Below are positions 52,752 through 64,000 of a DNA stretch of 64,000 bases, piece after piece. The position numbers were made by a program, and so were the translations under genes. The DNA comes from an uncultured Mesonia sp. (GTDB lineage Bacteria > Bacteroidota > Bacteroidia > Flavobacteriales > Flavobacteriaceae). The stretch covers positions 1 through 64,000 of the forward strand of contig CANLVH010000013.1 in assembly GCA_947494545.1 (NCBI GenBank). Reading direction: 5' to 3'. The stretch's first letter is position 1. Each line of letters begins with the position of its first letter. Below the pieces are notes generated by a model. The model searched no databases, was not told where the DNA came from, and saw only the letters and a list, made by a program, of their open reading frames with translations.

Positions 52752-52794
52752 ACGGGTTTAGCTCATCCCGATAGCTATCGGGAGGTAGAGCACT
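52752..52794 (+). pseudogene. 5'-half tRNA-Trp copy with inserted palindrome
   Basis: ACGGGTTTAGCTCA (52752-52765) and GGTAGAGCACT (52784-52794) match the tRNA-Trp at 52800; the three D-loop bases GTT are replaced by TCCCGATAGCTATCGGGA (52766-52783). Only 5 bases separate it from the intact tRNA. Confidence 0.87.
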
Positions 52795-52799
52795 AAAAT

Positions 52800-52872
52800 A
52801 CGGGTTTAGCTCAGTTGGTAGAGCACTGGTCTCCAAAACCAGGTGTCGGGAGTTCGAGCCTCTCAACCCGTG
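52800..52872 (+). tRNA. tRNA-Trp (anticodon CCA)
   Basis: Acceptor ACGGGTT with AACCCGT, discriminator G; anticodon loop CTCCAAA. The following spacer 52873-53150 holds TTCCGCGGAA at 52963-52972 and nothing else recognisable. Confidence 0.97.
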
Positions 52873-53150
52873 CAAGGATAGAAATTTAGATTGTGATTTG
52901 TTTTCTTGCTCTTTTTGTTGAGTATTAAGTAATAAATTTCAATTGAATTGTAAGTTTTTAGCTTCCGCGGAAAAGCGCGATAGAAGTGAAAAAAAATAAA
53001 GTTCTTTTACATAAATTTTCTTCAGAATATAAAGTTAGAAAATTATGTAAGGTATTTAAAGATAATAGAACTTAAATATTAAAAATACCGGCTTGAGATC
53101 TTCTATAGTAAAAACTGGAAAGTCTCTTTGACCTCAAATAAAATTTAAAA

Positions 53151-53348
53151 ATGGCAGGATTTGTAAATTATATATCGCAGTCTTACGATGAGCTTAAAAA
53201 CCATGTAACCTGGCCAACCTATGCGGAAGCGCAGCGGTTAACCGTGATTGTTTTAGTATTTTCGGTAATTTTCTCTTTGGCAATATGGGGTGTAGATTCG
53301 GTGTTTGGTGAGATTATAGAGGAATACTTTAAGTGGGTTAAATCTTAA
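53151..53348 (+). CDS. secE: Protein translocase subunit SecE
   Basis: 65 residues with one membrane helix (LTVIVLVFSVIFSLAIWGV) preceded by the family signature ELKNHVTWPTYAEAQR. Stabilises SecY in the inner membrane. First gene of the secE-nusG-rplKAJL-rpoBC series; nusG follows after 11 bases. Confidence 0.95.
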   Translation: MAGFVNYISQSYDELKNHVTWPTYAEAQRLTVIVLVFSVIFSLAIWGVDSVFGEIIEEYFKWVKS

Positions 53349-53359
53349 AAATCGCTTTT

Positions 53360-53911
53360 ATGGCTGAAGATAAGTTGAAAAAATGGTATGTGGTTAGATC
53401 GGTAAGCGGTCAAGAAAATAAGATTAAAGATTATATAGAAAAAGAAATAGCCCACGAAGGTTTGGAAGAATATTTGGAAGAGGTTTTAGTGCCTACAGAA
53501 AAAGTTGTTCAAATCAGAAAAGGTAAAAAAGTTAATAAAGAACGCGTATATTTTCCCGGTTATGTTATGGTTAAAGCTAACCTAAGTGGGGAAATTCCGC
53601 ATATTATTAAAGGAATAAATGGTGTTATTGGTTTCTTAGGAGAAACTAAAGGAGGAGATCCCGTGCCATTAAGAAAGTCTGAAGTTGACCGTATGTTAGG
53701 AGATGTAGACGAGTTGGCGGTACAAGAAGACAGCGTTGCAATTCCTTATAATATTGGAGAGACAATTAAGGTTATTGATGGTCCATTTAATGGTTTTAAT
53801 GGTACTATAGAGCGCGTTAACGAAGAAAAAAGAAAACTGGAGGTAATGGTGAAAATCTTTGGAAGAAAAACACCATTAGAACTCAGTTATATGCAAGTAG
53901 AGAAAGTTTAA
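53360..53911 (+). CDS. nusG: Transcription factor NusG
   Basis: 183 residues. N-terminal NGN domain (WYVVRSVSGQENKIKDYIE) and C-terminal KOW domain (GETIKVIDGPFNGFNGTIE, then VNEEKRKLEVMVKIFGRKTP). Couples RNA polymerase with ribosome and affects termination. Confidence 0.97.
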   Translation: MAEDKLKKWYVVRSVSGQENKIKDYIEKEIAHEGLEEYLEEVLVPTEKVVQIRKGKKVNKERVYFPGYVMVKANLSGEIPHIIKGINGVIGFLGETKGGDPVPLRKSEVDRMLGDVDELAVQEDSVAIPYNIGETIKVIDGPFNGFNGTIERVNEEKRKLEVMVKIFGRKTPLELSYMQVEKV

Positions 53912-53985
53912 GTTGTTACGCTTATATAATTAGAATTATTCTTAATGCTTCCACTTTTAGATTAATTCAAATTAAAAATTAAAAA

Positions 53986-54423
53986 ATGGCAAAAGAAGTA
54001 AGTAAAGTTGTAAAACTACAAGTCCGCGGAGGTGCTGCTAACCCTTCACCACCAGTTGGACCTGCTTTAGGTGCTGCCGGGGTAAATATCATGGAATTCT
54101 GTAAGCAATTCAATGGTAGAACCCAAGATAAGGCAGGCAAGGTTTTGCCGGTAGACATTACAGTATATAAAGACAAATCGTTTGATTTTGTTATTAAAAC
54201 TCCACCGGCTGCCGTTCAACTCCTAGAAGCATCTAAAAATAAGAAAGGTTCTGGAGAACCAAACCGTAAAAAAGTTGCTAGTGTTACTTGGGATCAAGTA
54301 AAAGCTATTGCAGAAGATAAAATGCAAGATTTAAATGCTTTTACTGTCGAGTCTGCTATGAAAATGGTAGCCGGCACCGCACGTTCTATGGGAATAACTG
54401 TAAAAGGTGATGCACCGTTTTAA
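53986..54423 (+). CDS. rplK: Ribosomal protein uL11
   Basis: 145 residues; [20 protein letters not shown] at the start and the C-terminal [14 protein letters not shown]. Binds 23S rRNA in the GTPase centre. 17 bases before rplA. Confidence 0.98.
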   Translation: MAKEVSKVVKLQVRGGAANPSPPVGPALGAAGVNIMEFCKQFNGRTQDKAGKVLPVDITVYKDKSFDFVIKTPPAAVQLLEASKNKKGSGEPNRKKVASVTWDQVKAIAEDKMQDLNAFTVESAMKMVAGTARSMGITVKGDAPF

Positions 54424-54440
54424 TCCAAAAAGAAAGTAAA

Positions 54441-55139
54441 ATGGCAAAATTGACAAAAAAGCAAAAAGAGGTGCAAGCAAAATTAGACAACACTAAGTTG
54501 TATACAGTTGCAGAAGCCTCTTCTGTAATAAAAGATATTTCTAACGTAAACTTTGATCCTTCTGTAGAACTTGCAGTTAGACTAAATGTAGATCCGCGTA
54601 AAGCGAATCAAATGGTAAGAGGTGTGGTTACTTTACCACACGGTACCGGTAAAGACATTAAGGTTTTAGCTTTGGTAACTCCGGATAAGGAAGACGAAGC
54701 AAAAGAAGCTGGTGCAGATTACGTAGGTTTAGACGAATATTTAGAAAAAATCAAAGGCGGTTGGACAGACGTAGACGTTATTGTAACCATGCCTAGCGTA
54801 ATGGGTAAATTGGGACCTTTAGGTAGAATTTTAGGACCAAGAGGTTTAATGCCTAACCCAAAAACAGGAACGGTAACTATGGATGTTGCTAAAGCTGTTG
54901 CTGATGTAAAAGCTGGTAAAATCGACTTTAAAGTAGATAAAACTGGTATAGTTCATGCAGCAGTTGGAAAAACATCTTTTGATGCCGATAAAATTGCAGG
55001 AAACGCAAGGGAATTATTAACTACGCTGGTAAAATTAAAACCTCAGGCAGCAAAAGGTGTATATATTAAAAGTATATACATGTCTAGCACGATGAGCCCG
55101 AGTGTGGAGATTGATACAAAAAGGTTTACTGAGCAATAA
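54441..55139 (+). CDS. rplA: Ribosomal protein uL1
   Basis: 232 residues, with [14 protein letters not shown] and [20 protein letters not shown], the family signature. Member of the L1 stalk and autoregulator in other bacteria. rplJ follows after 10 bases, leaving no room for a typical L10 leader. Confidence 0.98.
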   Translation: MAKLTKKQKEVQAKLDNTKLYTVAEASSVIKDISNVNFDPSVELAVRLNVDPRKANQMVRGVVTLPHGTGKDIKVLALVTPDKEDEAKEAGADYVGLDEYLEKIKGGWTDVDVIVTMPSVMGKLGPLGRILGPRGLMPNPKTGTVTMDVAKAVADVKAGKIDFKVDKTGIVHAAVGKTSFDADKIAGNARELLTTLVKLKPQAAKGVYIKSIYMSSTMSPSVEIDTKRFTEQ

Positions 55140-55149
55140 TTAAATTATT

Positions 55150-55668
55150 ATGACAAGAGAAGAAAAATCACAAGTAATAAAAGATTTAACTGCCCAGTTA
55201 GCTGATACTTCCACGCTTTATTTAGCTGATATTTCAGGATTGGATGCAAACACTACTTCTAATTTAAGAAGAGCTTGCTTTAAAGCTGATGTAAAGCTAT
55301 CGGTAGTTAAAAATACTTTATTGGCCAAAGCAATGGAAGAGTCTGGCGTAGATTACGGCGAGCTTCCAACGGTTTTGAAAGGTAATACCTCTATAATGGT
55401 ATCAGATACCGGAAATGCTCCGGCCAAAGTAATTAAAGAATTTAGAAAGAAAAATGATAAGCCTGTTCTTAAAGGTGCTTTTATTGATGAAGCAATTTAT
55501 GTTGGAGATGAGTACTTAGAAACATTATCTAGCATCAAATCTAAAGAAGAGGTTATTGGAGATATTATCGGATTGTTACAATCGCCAACTAAAAACGTTA
55601 TTTCAGCGCTTAAGTCTGGTGGTAGTAAACTTTCTGGTATTCTTAAAACACTTTCTGAAAAAGAATAA
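55150..55668 (+). CDS. rplJ: Ribosomal protein uL10
   Basis: 172 residues; MTREEKSQVIKDLTAQLADT at the start, LRRACFKADVKLSVVKNTLL near 39-58. Base of the L7/L12 stalk. Paired with rplL. Confidence 0.97.
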   Translation: MTREEKSQVIKDLTAQLADTSTLYLADISGLDANTTSNLRRACFKADVKLSVVKNTLLAKAMEESGVDYGELPTVLKGNTSIMVSDTGNAPAKVIKEFRKKNDKPVLKGAFIDEAIYVGDEYLETLSSIKSKEEVIGDIIGLLQSPTKNVISALKSGGSKLSGILKTLSEKE

Positions 55669-55725
55669 CACGTACGCACTTTTTAACAATTATAAATTAA
55701 ATTACACATTTTAAAACGATAGAAA

Positions 55726-56103
55726 ATGGCAGATTTAAAAGAATTCGCAGAACAATTGGTTAACCTTACAGTAAAAGAAGTTAATGAGTTAGCTGATATA
55801 TTAAAAGAAGAATATGGTATAGAGCCTGCAGCTGCTGCAGTAGCTGTTGCTGGTGGCGGTGCTGCTGGTGAAGGAGCCCAAGAAGAAGAGCAAACTGAGT
55901 TTGACGTAATCTTAAAAGCTCCGGGTGGTTCTAAATTAGCAGTTGTAAAACTGGTAAAAGAATTAACAGGTCTTGGTCTTAAAGATGCAAAAGGTTTAGT
56001 AGATGGTGCACCAGCTCCAGTAAAAGAGGGTGTTGCTAAAGATGAAGCCGAAGCACTTAAATCACAATTAGAAGAAGCAGGAGCTGAGGTTGAGCTTAAA
56101 TAA
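55726..56103 (+). CDS. rplL: Ribosomal protein bL12 (L7/L12)
   Basis: 125 residues, with an Ala/Gly-rich hinge (about 35-50) between the N-terminal dimerisation part and the C-terminal factor-binding domain ([20 protein letters not shown]). Stalk protein that recruits translation factors. Confidence 0.97.
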   Translation: MADLKEFAEQLVNLTVKEVNELADILKEEYGIEPAAAAVAVAGGGAAGEGAQEEEQTEFDVILKAPGGSKLAVVKLVKELTGLGLKDAKGLVDGAPAPVKEGVAKDEAEALKSQLEEAGAEVELK

Positions 56104-56128
56104 TAAGCTTACCGAGCAATTTTATTTA

Positions 56129-56166
56129 GGTTTAGACCTCAGGAATTACTCCTGGAGGTCTAAACC
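56129..56166 (+). promoter_or_regulatory. Strong hairpin between rplL and rpoB
   Basis: GGTTTAGACCTCAGGA (56129-56144) pairs with TCCTGGAGGTCTAAACC (56150-56166), one bulged base, 5-base loop. There is no good T run, so it is more likely an attenuator or RNase processing site than a full terminator. Confidence 0.7.
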
Positions 56167-56266
56167 ATTTTGCGTATAAAAGCGCAGCGTGTTAATACAC
56201 ACATTTTTTTAAGTTAATTATGCTTTCAAAAATTATTTTTTGAAAACCTCAAATTCCGTCCAATAG

Positions 56267-59200
56267 ATGTTAGAAACGCAAACTGAAAGATTGAATTTCT
56301 CTTCTGTAAAGAATAAGCCTGATTATCCAGACTTTTTGGATATACAGATAAAATCGTTTCAAGATTTCTTCCAATTAGAAACAAAATCAGAAGAAAGGGG
56401 AAATGAAGGCTTGTACAATACTTTTCAAGAGAATTTCCCGATTACCGATACGCGTAATCAATTCGTACTCGAGTTTTTAGATTATTTCGTAGATCCTCCT
56501 CGCTATTCTATTCAAGAATGCATAGAGAGAGGGTTGACTTATAGTGTTCCGTTAAAAGCTAGGTTAAAATTATATTGTACAGATCCGGAACATGAAGATT
56601 TTGAAACTATTGTACAAGATGTGTACTTGGGTACAATACCTTATATGACGCCAAGCGGTACTTTTTGTATCAATGGGGCAGAACGCGTAGTGGTTTCACA
56701 ATTACACCGTTCTCCGGGTGTATTCTTTGGACAATCGTTCCACGCCAACGGAACAAAATTATACTCTGCCAGAGTAATTCCTTTTAAAGGTTCTTGGATA
56801 GAGTTTGCCACAGATATTAATAGCGTAATGTACGCTTATATTGATCGTAAAAAGAAATTACCGGTAACTACTTTATTCCGTGCAATTGGTTTTGAAAGAG
56901 ATAAAGATATCTTAGAAATTTTTGACCTTGCTGAAGAAGTTAAAGTAAGCAAAACCGGTCTTAAAAAAGTATTGGGTCGTAAATTAGCAGCCCGTGTACT
57001 TAATACTTGGTATGAAGATTTTGTAGATGAAGACACCGGGGAAGTAGTTTCTATAGAAAGAAACGAAATTGTATTAGATCGTGATACAGAGCTGGAGAAA
57101 GACCATATAGAGGAAATTCTGGAAACAGGAACCAAAACGATACTTTTACATAAAGAAGACAACTCTACCGGAGATTATGCAATTATCCACAATACCTTGC
57201 AAAAAGATCCAACCAACTCAGAAAAAGAGGCGGTAGAGCATATATACAGACAATTACGTAACGCCGAGCCGCCAGATGAAGAAACGGCTAGAGGAATAAT
57301 AGATAAATTATTCTTTTCAGATCAACGCTATAATTTAGGCGAAGTTGGTCGTTACCGTATGAATAAAAAATTAGGTCTTAATATAGAAATGGATAAGCAA
57401 GTGCTTACCAAAGAAGATATTATTACCATTATTAAATATTTAATTGAGCTTATTAACTCCAAAGCAGAGATAGATGATATTGACCACCTTTCTAACCGTC
57501 GTGTACGTACAGTAGGTGAGCAATTATCACAACAATTTGGAGTAGGTCTTGCGCGTATGGCCAGAACCATTCGTGAAAGAATGAATGTACGAGACAATGA
57601 AGTGTTTACACCAATAGATTTGATTAACGCAAAGACTTTATCTTCTGTAATCAACTCTTTCTTTGGTACCAACCAGTTGTCACAATTTATGGATCAAACC
57701 AACCCGCTTGCAGAAATTACGCACAAGCGTCGTTTGTCTGCATTAGGTCCGGGAGGTTTATCTAGAGAAAGAGCAGGATTTGAGGTTCGAGATGTTCACT
57801 ATACACATTACGGACGACTTTGTCCTATAGAAACACCAGAAGGTCCAAACATTGGTTTGATTTCTTCGCTTTCTGTTTTTGCCAAAGTAAATGGTATGGG
57901 CTTTATTGAAACGCCTTACCGAAAGGTAGAAGACGGAAAGATGGATATGGAAAACGAACCGGTATATTTCTCTGCAGAGGAAGAAGAAGGAAAGTTAATT
58001 GCACAAGCAAATATTCCTACTAAAGAAGACGGTACCATCAATACAGATAAAGTTATTGCTAGAATGGAAGGAGACTTCCCGGTAGTAGATCCTAAAGAGG
58101 TGCACTTTACAGATGTGGCGCCTAACCAGATTTCTTCGATCTCGGCTTCTTTAATTCCGTTCTTAGAACATGATGATGCAAACCGTGCTTTGATGGGCTC
58201 TAATATGATGCGCCAAGCGGTGCCATTATTACGAGTAGATTCTCCAATTGTAGGAACCGGTTTAGAGCGTCAAGTGGCTTCAGATTCTCGTGTTTTAATG
58301 AATGCAGAAGGAGACGGTACTGTAGAATATGTAGACGCACAGAAAATTACAATAAAATACGATAGAACAGAAGAAGAGCGTATGGTAAGCTTTGATTCTG
58401 ATTCTAAAACCTACGATTTAATTAAGTTTAGAAAAACCAACCAAGGTACTTCCGTAAACTTAAAACCAATCGTAAGAGTAGGAGATCGCGTTAAAAAAGG
58501 GCAAGTTTTATGTCAAGGTTACGCAACAGAAGCTGGAGAGCTTGCGTTGGGTAGAAATATGAAAGTTGCCTTTATGCCTTGGAAGGGGTATAACTTTGAG
58601 GATGCAATTGTAATTTCCGAAAAGGTAGTAAGAGAAGATATCTTTACTTCTATTCACATAGACGAATACAGTTTAGAAGTGCGTGATACCAAATTAGGTA
58701 ACGAAGAGTTGACTAACGATATTCCAAACGTTTCTGAAGAAGCTACTAAAGATTTAGATGAGCACGGAATGATTCGTATTGGAGCAGAGGTTAAGCCCGG
58801 CGATATTTTAATTGGTAAAATTACGCCAAAAGGAGAATCAGACCCAACACCTGAAGAGAAATTACTACGTGCTATTTTTGGAGACAAAGCAGGAGATGTA
58901 AAAGATGCATCTTTAAAAGCTTCTCCATCTTTAGAAGGAGTGGTAATTAATAAAAAACTCTTTGCACGTGCTATCAAAGATAAGCGTAAACGAGCGCAAG
59001 ATAAAGAAGATATTGCACGTTTAGAAGACAAGTACAGAGTTAAATTTGAAGCTTTAAAATCTGATTTAATCGATAAACTTTTTGCAATTGTTGGTGGTAA
59101 AACCGCACAGGGAGTGCAAAATGATTTAGGAGAAGATGTATTGCCAAAAGGTAAAAAATATACCTTAAAAATGCTTAACTCCGTAGACGATTATACGCAC

Positions 59201-60079
59201 CTTACCAGCGGTACGTGGACAACAGACGAGCATTTAAATGCGTTGGTTGCAGATTTATTGCACAATTATAAAATTAAAGAAAACGACCTACAAGGTAACC
59301 TAAGAAGAGAGAAGTTTACCATAACTGTAGGAGACGAGTTGCCATCTGGTATTATCAAACTAGCTAAGGTTTATGTTGCTAAAAAACGTAAATTAAAAGT
59401 TGGAGATAAAATGGCGGGACGTCACGGTAACAAAGGTATTGTAGCACGTATTGTACGTCAAGAAGATATGCCTTTCTTAGAAGACGGAACGCCGGTAGAC
59501 ATCGTGTTAAACCCACTTGGGGTACCATCACGTATGAATATTGGTCAGATTTATGAAACGGTTTTAGGCTGGGCAGGACAAAAATTAGGGCAGAAATATG
59601 CTACTCCAATTTTTGATGGTGCAACTATAGACCATATTAATGAGTTGACAGATAAAGCCGGTATTCCTAGATTTGGTCACACCCATTTATATGATGGCGG
59701 TACCGGAGATAGATTCGATCAGCCGGCAACAGTTGGGGTAATCTATATGCTTAAATTAGGGCATATGATTGAAGATAAGATGCACGCACGTTCTATTGGA
59801 CCATATTCTTTAATTACGCAACAACCATTAGGTGGTAAAGCACAATTTGGTGGGCAGCGTTTTGGAGAGATGGAAGTTTGGGCCTTAGAAGCTTACGGCG
59901 CGTCAAGCACTTTACGTGAAATATTGACCGTAAAATCTGATGATGTGATAGGAAGGGCTAAGACATATGAGTCTATCGTAAAAGGAGAACCAATGCCAGA
60001 GCCCGGCTTGCCCGAATCTTTTAACGTGTTAATGCACGAATTGAAAGGTTTAGGACTCGATATACAACTTAAAGAGTAA
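56267..60079 (+). CDS. rpoB: RNA polymerase beta subunit
   Basis: 1270 residues, complete, starting at ATG 56267. Rifampicin-region motif [19 protein letters not shown] with [13 protein letters not shown], and the C-terminal [20 protein letters not shown] are intact; the residue pattern at the rifampicin site is wild-type-like. The cluster order rplL-rpoB-rpoC is conserved. Confidence 0.99.
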   Translation: MLETQTERLNFSSVKNKPDYPDFLDIQIKSFQDFFQLETKSEERGNEGLYNTFQENFPITDTRNQFVLEFLDYFVDPPRYSIQECIERGLTYSVPLKARLKLYCTDPEHEDFETIVQDVYLGTIPYMTPSGTFCINGAERVVVSQLHRSPGVFFGQSFHANGTKLYSARVIPFKGSWIEFATDINSVMYAYIDRKKKLPVTTLFRAIGFERDKDILEIFDLAEEVKVSKTGLKKVLGRKLAARVLNTWYEDFVDEDTGEVVSIERNEIVLDRDTELEKDHIEEILETGTKTILLHKEDNSTGDYAIIHNTLQKDPTNSEKEAVEHIYRQLRNAEPPDEETARGIIDKLFFSDQRYNLGEVGRYRMNKKLGLNIEMDKQVLTKEDIITIIKYLIELINSKAEIDDIDHLSNRRVRTVGEQLSQQFGVGLARMARTIRERMNVRDNEVFTPIDLINAKTLSSVINSFFGTNQLSQFMDQTNPLAEITHKRRLSALGPGGLSRERAGFEVRDVHYTHYGRLCPIETPEGPNIGLISSLSVFAKVNGMGFIETPYRKVEDGKMDMENEPVYFSAEEEEGKLIAQANIPTKEDGTINTDKVIARMEGDFPVVDPKEVHFTDVAPNQISSISASLIPFLEHDDANRALMGSNMMRQAVPLLRVDSPIVGTGLERQVASDSRVLMNAEGDGTVEYVDAQKITIKYDRTEEERMVSFDSDSKTYDLIKFRKTNQGTSVNLKPIVRVGDRVKKGQVLCQGYATEAGELALGRNMKVAFMPWKGYNFEDAIVISEKVVREDIFTSIHIDEYSLEVRDTKLGNEELTNDIPNVSEEATKDLDEHGMIRIGAEVKPGDILIGKITPKGESDPTPEEKLLRAIFGDKAGDVKDASLKASPSLEGVVINKKLFARAIKDKRKRAQDKEDIARLEDKYRVKFEALKSDLIDKLFAIVGGKTAQGVQNDLGEDVLPKGKKYTLKMLNSVDDYTHLTSGTWTTDEHLNALVADLLHNYKIKENDLQGNLRREKFTITVGDELPSGIIKLAKVYVAKKRKLKVGDKMAGRHGNKGIVARIVRQEDMPFLEDGTPVDIVLNPLGVPSRMNIGQIYETVLGWAGQKLGQKYATPIFDGATIDHINELTDKAGIPRFGHTHLYDGGTGDRFDQPATVGVIYMLKLGHMIEDKMHARSIGPYSLITQQPLGGKAQFGGQRFGEMEVWALEAYGASSTLREILTVKSDDVIGRAKTYESIVKGEPMPEPGLPESFNVLMHELKGLGLDIQLKE

Positions 60080-60083
60080 AACC

Positions 60084-60112
60084 ATTACCTCCAAACCAGT
60101 TTTGGAGGTAAT
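60084..60112 (+). promoter_or_regulatory. Hairpin between rpoB and rpoC
   Basis: ATTACCTCCAAA (60084-60095) pairs perfectly with TTTGGAGGTAAT (60101-60112) around a CCAGT loop, without a clean T run. A candidate processing or attenuation site. Confidence 0.7.
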
Positions 60113-60157
60113 AGTTTTCGTTAATTTTTTAGAATAATTCTTTTAGTACCATAGATT

Positions 60158-63100
60158 ATGGCAAGAAATAATGATAAGAATACACAAAAGAGATTTAATA
60201 AAATCTCCATTGGTTTAGCATCTCCAGAATCGATCTTGGCGGAGTCGAGAGGAGAGGTTTTAAAACCAGAAACTATTAACTACCGTACGCACAAACCAGA
60301 AAGAGACGGTTTGTTTTGCGAACGTATTTTTGGTCCTGTAAAAGACTACGAATGTGCTTGCGGTAAATATAAAAGAATTCGTTACAAGGGGATTGTATGT
60401 GACAGATGTGGAGTAGAAGTAACAGAGAAAAAAGTTCGTAGAGATCGCGTAGGGCATATCAATTTGGTAGTGCCGGTAGCGCATATTTGGTATTTCCGCT
60501 CTTTGCCAAACAAAATAGGTTACTTATTGGGTATCCCATCTAAGAAATTAGATATGATTATTTACTACGAAAGATACGTAGTTATACAACCCGGTAACGC
60601 AAAAAATGAAGAAGGAGAACCATTAAAGAAAATGGATTTCCTTACGGAGGAAGAATACTTAAATGTTTTAGATGAGCTTCCGCGAGAAAATTACCAGTTA
60701 GAAGATTCAGACCCTAACAAATTTATCGCAAAAATGGGAGCAGAATGCCTTATCGAAATCTTAAAAAGATTAGATTTAGATGAGCTTTCTTATGATTTAC
60801 GTCACAAAGCAAACAACGAAACTTCTAAACAACGTAAAACGGAAGCCTTAAAAAGGTTACAAGTAGTAGAAGCTTTCCGCGATGCAAACGAAAACCAAGA
60901 AAACCTGCCGGAATGGATGATCATGAAAGTGGTTCCTGTAATTCCCCCAGAACTTAGACCTTTGGTGCCGTTAGATGGAGGACGTTTTGCAACTTCAGAC
61001 TTAAACGATTTATATAGAAGAGTAATTATACGTAACAACCGTTTAAAGAGATTGATGGAGATTAAAGCTCCTGAAGTTATCTTACGTAACGAAAAACGTA
61101 TGTTGCAAGAATCTGTAGATTCTTTGTTTGACAATACCAGAAAATCTTCTGCCGTTAAAACAGATTCTAATAGACCATTAAAATCGCTATCAGATTCCTT
61201 AAAAGGAAAGCAAGGACGTTTCCGTCAAAACTTATTAGGTAAACGTGTAGATTATTCAGCACGTTCTGTAATTGTAGTTGGCCCGGAAATGAAGTTGTAT
61301 GAGTGTGGTCTTCCAAAAAATATGGCAGCAGAATTATACAAACCTTTCGTTATTAGAAAACTTATCGAAAGAGGAATTGTTAAAACAGTAAAATCTGCCA
61401 AAAAAATAATAGATAAGAAAGAACCGGTAGTTTGGGACATTTTAGAAAATGTATTAAAAGGACATCCGGTACTACTTAACCGTGCGCCAACCTTGCACCG
61501 TTTAGGTATTCAAGCTTTCCAACCTAAATTAATTGAAGGTAAAGCAATTCAGTTACATCCATTGGTTTGTACTGCATTTAATGCCGATTTTGATGGTGAC
61601 CAGATGGCGGTTCACTTACCACTTGGGCCGGAAGCTATTTTAGAAGCACAATTATTAATGTTGGCTTCTCATAATATCTTAAACCCTGCAAATGGTTCCC
61701 CGGTAACGGTACCATCGCAAGATATGGTTTTAGGTCTTTACTATATGACCAAATTGCGTAAGTCTACCGAGCAAGTGCCAATTAAAGGAGAAGGTCTAAC
61801 TTTCTATTCTCCGGAAGAAGTAATTATTGCCTATAACGAAAAACGCGTTCACTTAAACGCGCAGATTAAAGTTAAAACAAAAGACTTTAACGATAAAGGC
61901 GAGTTGGTGTCGCAACTGGTAGAAACAACCGTTGGGCGCGTTATCTTTAACGAAGAAGTACCGGAAGCTGCAGGTTATGTTAACGAAGTTTTGACCAAAA
62001 AATCTCTAAGAGATATTATTGGTAAAATTTTAAAAGTAACCAGCGTACCGGAAACCGGAGAATTCTTAGATAAAATTAAAGACCTTGGTTACGGCTTTGC
62101 ATTTAGAGGCGGACTTTCTTTCTCTTTAGGAGATATTATTATCCCAAAAGAAAAAGAAGACATGATTAAAGAAGCCAATGAGCAAGTAGATGGTATTATG
62201 GGTAACTATAATATGGGTCTTATTACCAATAACGAACGTTATAACCAAGTTATTGATATTTGGACGGCTACTAATGCTAACCTTACCGAGTTGGCTATGA
62301 AGAGAATTAGAGAAGACCAACAAGGGTTTAACTCCGTTTATATGATGTTAGATTCTGGAGCTCGTGGTTCTAAAGAACAAATTAGACAGCTTACCGGTAT
62401 GCGTGGTTTGATGGCTAAGCCTAAAAAATCGAACACCGGAGGAGGAGAAATTATTGAAAACCCAATTCTTTCTAACTTTAAAGAAGGTCTTTCTATTTTA
62501 GAATACTTTATTTCTACACACGGGGCGCGTAAAGGTCTTGCCGATACCGCACTTAAAACTGCCGATGCAGGTTACCTAACCCGTAGATTGGTAGATGTTT
62601 CGCAAGATGTAATTGTAGGCGAAGAAGACTGCGGTACTTTGCGAGGTATAGAAGTAAAAGCTTTAAAGAAAAACGAAGAAGTAATTGAAACTTTAGGAGC
62701 ACGCGTTCTAGGTAGAACCGCTCTTAACGATATTATAGACCCAATAACACAAGAACTTTTCGCAGAAGCAGGAGAAGAAATTGACGAAGCAATAGTAGCT
62801 AAAATAGAAAAGTCTGTTTTAGATGCTGTAGAAGTACGTTCCGCTTTAAGCTGCGAAGCTAAAAAAGGTATTTGTGTAAAATGTTACGGAAGAAACTTAG
62901 CAACCGGTAAAACCGTTCAACGCGGAGAAGCTGTTGGGGTTGTAGCCGCGCAATCTATTGGAGAGCCGGGTACACAGTTAACGCTTCGTACCTTCCACGT
63001 GGGTGGTATTGCAGGAAACATTTCTGAAGATAATAAGGTGATTTCCAAATTTGACGGTATTGCCGAAATTGACGATTTAAAAACTGTAAAAGGAGAAAAC

Positions 63101-64000
63101 GCAGAAGGAGATAAAGCAGAAATTGTTATATCTAGAACTTCTGAAGTTAAAATTGTAGATCCGGATACAGGTATTGTTTTAAGTACCAATGTTATTCCTT
63201 ATGGTGCTGAATTGTTTATCAAACCAGGAGATAAAGTTACTGAAGGAACCAAAATCTGTCAGTGGGATCCGTATAACGGAGTTATTATTTCTGAATTTGC
63301 AGGAAAAATCAAATTCGAAAATCTTGAACAAGGTGTTACTTATCAAGTTGAAACAGATGAGCAGACAGGTTTTCAAGAGAAAGTAATTTCAGAATCTAGA
63401 AACAAGAAAAAGATTCCTACTTTATTAATCATGGGTAAAGGAGACGAAGTGATTCGTTCATACAACTTGCCTGTAGGAGCGCATTTGATGGTAGACGATG
63501 GAGAGAAAATTAAGATTGGAAAAATCTTGGTTAAAATTCCACGTAAGTCTTCTAAAGCGGGAGATATTACCGGTGGTTTACCGCGTGTTACAGAATTGTT
63601 TGAAGCACGTAACCCATCTAACCCTGCCGTAGTAAGCGAGATTGATGGTGTTGTTTCTTTCGGGAAAATTAAACGTGGTAACCGCGAGATAATTGTAGAG
63701 TCTAAACTAGGAGAAGTTAAAAAGTACTTAGTAAAACTTTCTAACCAAATCTTAGTACAAGAAAACGATTATGTTCGTGCAGGAATGCCATTATCTGATG
63801 GTTCTATTACTCCAGAAGATATCTTGAACATCAAGGGTCCAAACGCTGTACAGCAATATTTGGTAAACGAAGTACAAGAAGTTTATAGGTTACAGGGAGT
63901 GAAAATTAACGATAAGCATTTTGAAGTTGTTGTAAGACAAATGATGCGTAAAGTTAAAATTCAAGATCCGGGAGATACTATTTTCTTAGAAAATCAATTA
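60158..64000 (+). CDS. rpoC: RNA polymerase beta' subunit, 3' end cut by the window
   Basis: 1281 codons are seen from ATG 60158 to the window edge without a stop; about 150 or more residues are probably missing. The N-terminal zinc finger has Cys66, Cys68, Cys81 and Cys84 (ECACGKYK, then CDRCGVE). The catalytic magnesium site is [10 protein letters not shown] at 475-484. A second zinc cluster, [14 protein letters not shown], is in the later part. Confidence 0.99.
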   Translation, partial: MARNNDKNTQKRFNKISIGLASPESILAESRGEVLKPETINYRTHKPERDGLFCERIFGPVKDYECACGKYKRIRYKGIVCDRCGVEVTEKKVRRDRVGHINLVVPVAHIWYFRSLPNKIGYLLGIPSKKLDMIIYYERYVVIQPGNAKNEEGEPLKKMDFLTEEEYLNVLDELPRENYQLEDSDPNKFIAKMGAECLIEILKRLDLDELSYDLRHKANNETSKQRKTEALKRLQVVEAFRDANENQENLPEWMIMKVVPVIPPELRPLVPLDGGRFATSDLNDLYRRVIIRNNRLKRLMEIKAPEVILRNEKRMLQESVDSLFDNTRKSSAVKTDSNRPLKSLSDSLKGKQGRFRQNLLGKRVDYSARSVIVVGPEMKLYECGLPKNMAAELYKPFVIRKLIERGIVKTVKSAKKIIDKKEPVVWDILENVLKGHPVLLNRAPTLHRLGIQAFQPKLIEGKAIQLHPLVCTAFNADFDGDQMAVHLPLGPEAILEAQLLMLASHNILNPANGSPVTVPSQDMVLGLYYMTKLRKSTEQVPIKGEGLTFYSPEEVIIAYNEKRVHLNAQIKVKTKDFNDKGELVSQLVETTVGRVIFNEEVPEAAGYVNEVLTKKSLRDIIGKILKVTSVPETGEFLDKIKDLGYGFAFRGGLSFSLGDIIIPKEKEDMIKEANEQVDGIMGNYNMGLITNNERYNQVIDIWTATNANLTELAMKRIREDQQGFNSVYMMLDSGARGSKEQIRQLTGMRGLMAKPKKSNTGGGEIIENPILSNFKEGLSILEYFISTHGARKGLADTALKTADAGYLTRRLVDVSQDVIVGEEDCGTLRGIEVKALKKNEEVIETLGARVLGRTALNDIIDPITQELFAEAGEEIDEAIVAKIEKSVLDAVEVRSALSCEAKKGICVKCYGRNLATGKTVQRGEAVGVVAAQSIGEPGTQLTLRTFHVGGIAGNISEDNKVISKFDGIAEIDDLKTVKGENAEGDKAEIVISRTSEVKIVDPDTGIVLSTNVIPYGAELFIKPGDKVTEGTKICQWDPYNGVIISEFAGKIKFENLEQGVTYQVETDEQTGFQEKVISESRNKKKIPTLLIMGKGDEVIRSYNLPVGAHLMVDDGEKIKIGKILVKIPRKSSKAGDITGGLPRVTELFEARNPSNPAVVSEIDGVVSFGKIKRGNREIIVESKLGEVKKYLVKLSNQILVQENDYVRAGMPLSDGSITPEDILNIKGPNAVQQYLVNEVQEVYRLQGVKINDKHFEVVVRQMMRKVKIQDPGDTIFLENQL

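Noticed and set aside
55140..55149. L10 leader RNA before rplJ
   Set aside because: Only 10 bases separate rplA and rplJ, too few for the known leader.

Overview
The window reads as a chromosomal segment from a member of the Bacteroidota, most likely a marine-type Flavobacteriaceae. The base composition is AT-rich. The tmRNA tag reads GENNYALAA. Several promoters match the Bacteroidota form (TTTG, about 19 bp, TAnnTTTG). Almost no gene has a Shine-Dalgarno sequence, and one secreted protein carries a type IX secretion (T9SS) C-terminal sorting domain. Family content (DUF2851, flavobacterial PspC-like and ComEA-like proteins, NamZ/DUF1343) agrees. Genus and species cannot be named from the sequence alone.

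Layout. 1-4000: two small hypothetical genes, a lipoprotein and a sodium:alanine-type (AGCS) symporter. 4011-4407: ssrA (tmRNA) on the minus strand, with a tandem repeat pressed against its 5' end and a structured dispersed repeat beyond it. 4982-13215: housekeeping and envelope genes (alanine/saccharopine dehydrogenase-like enzyme, MscS-like channel, TlpA-like lipoprotein, kdsA, typA), separated by repeat-rich spacers. 13216-13865: a gene-free block of hairpins and dispersed repeats. 13866-25222: surface region with a FemAB/GNAT-like protein, two exported proteins (one T9SS cargo), and a glycan locus (DegT aminotransferase, flippase, four glycosyltransferases, FdtA ketoisomerase), then an FtsE-like ATPase. 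25672-30480: a large TPR protein and an outer-membrane barrel. 30596-44587: mixed genes including a ParDE module, a PIN-type module, an amidohydrolase, a degenerate metalloprotease-like lipoprotein, namZ, a LolC/E-like permease, a cysteine-synthase-type enzyme, SGNH hydrolase, DUF2851 and PspC-like protein. Two unusual AGCS symporters with extra periplasmic domains lie at 38707 and 44724. 46848-50493: ComEA-like protein, acyl-CoA dehydrogenase with a triplicated 3' end, rpsU and a Xer-type recombinase. 50631-64000: the translation/transcription supercluster tRNA-Thr, Tyr, Gly, Thr, tuf, tRNA-Trp, secE, nusG, rplK, rplA, rplJ, rplL, rpoB, rpoC (cut by the window end).

The protein genes are mostly ordinary; the least explained signals are in the non-coding DNA. 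(1) Two full copies of a dispersed element (4724-4831 and 13740-13830) share conserved blocks and have terminal and internal stems that differ in sequence but keep pairing. (2) Two truncated 5'-half tRNA copies lie just upstream of the intact tRNA-Gly and tRNA-Trp; in each, three D-loop bases are replaced by the same kind of 18-bp palindrome. (3) A 44-bp tandem repeat occupies the place where the ssrA promoter should be. (4) The rpsU gene has a perfect promoter and a strong Shine-Dalgarno sequence in a genome that otherwise lacks them, which fits the known flavobacterial bS21/anti-Shine-Dalgarno biology.
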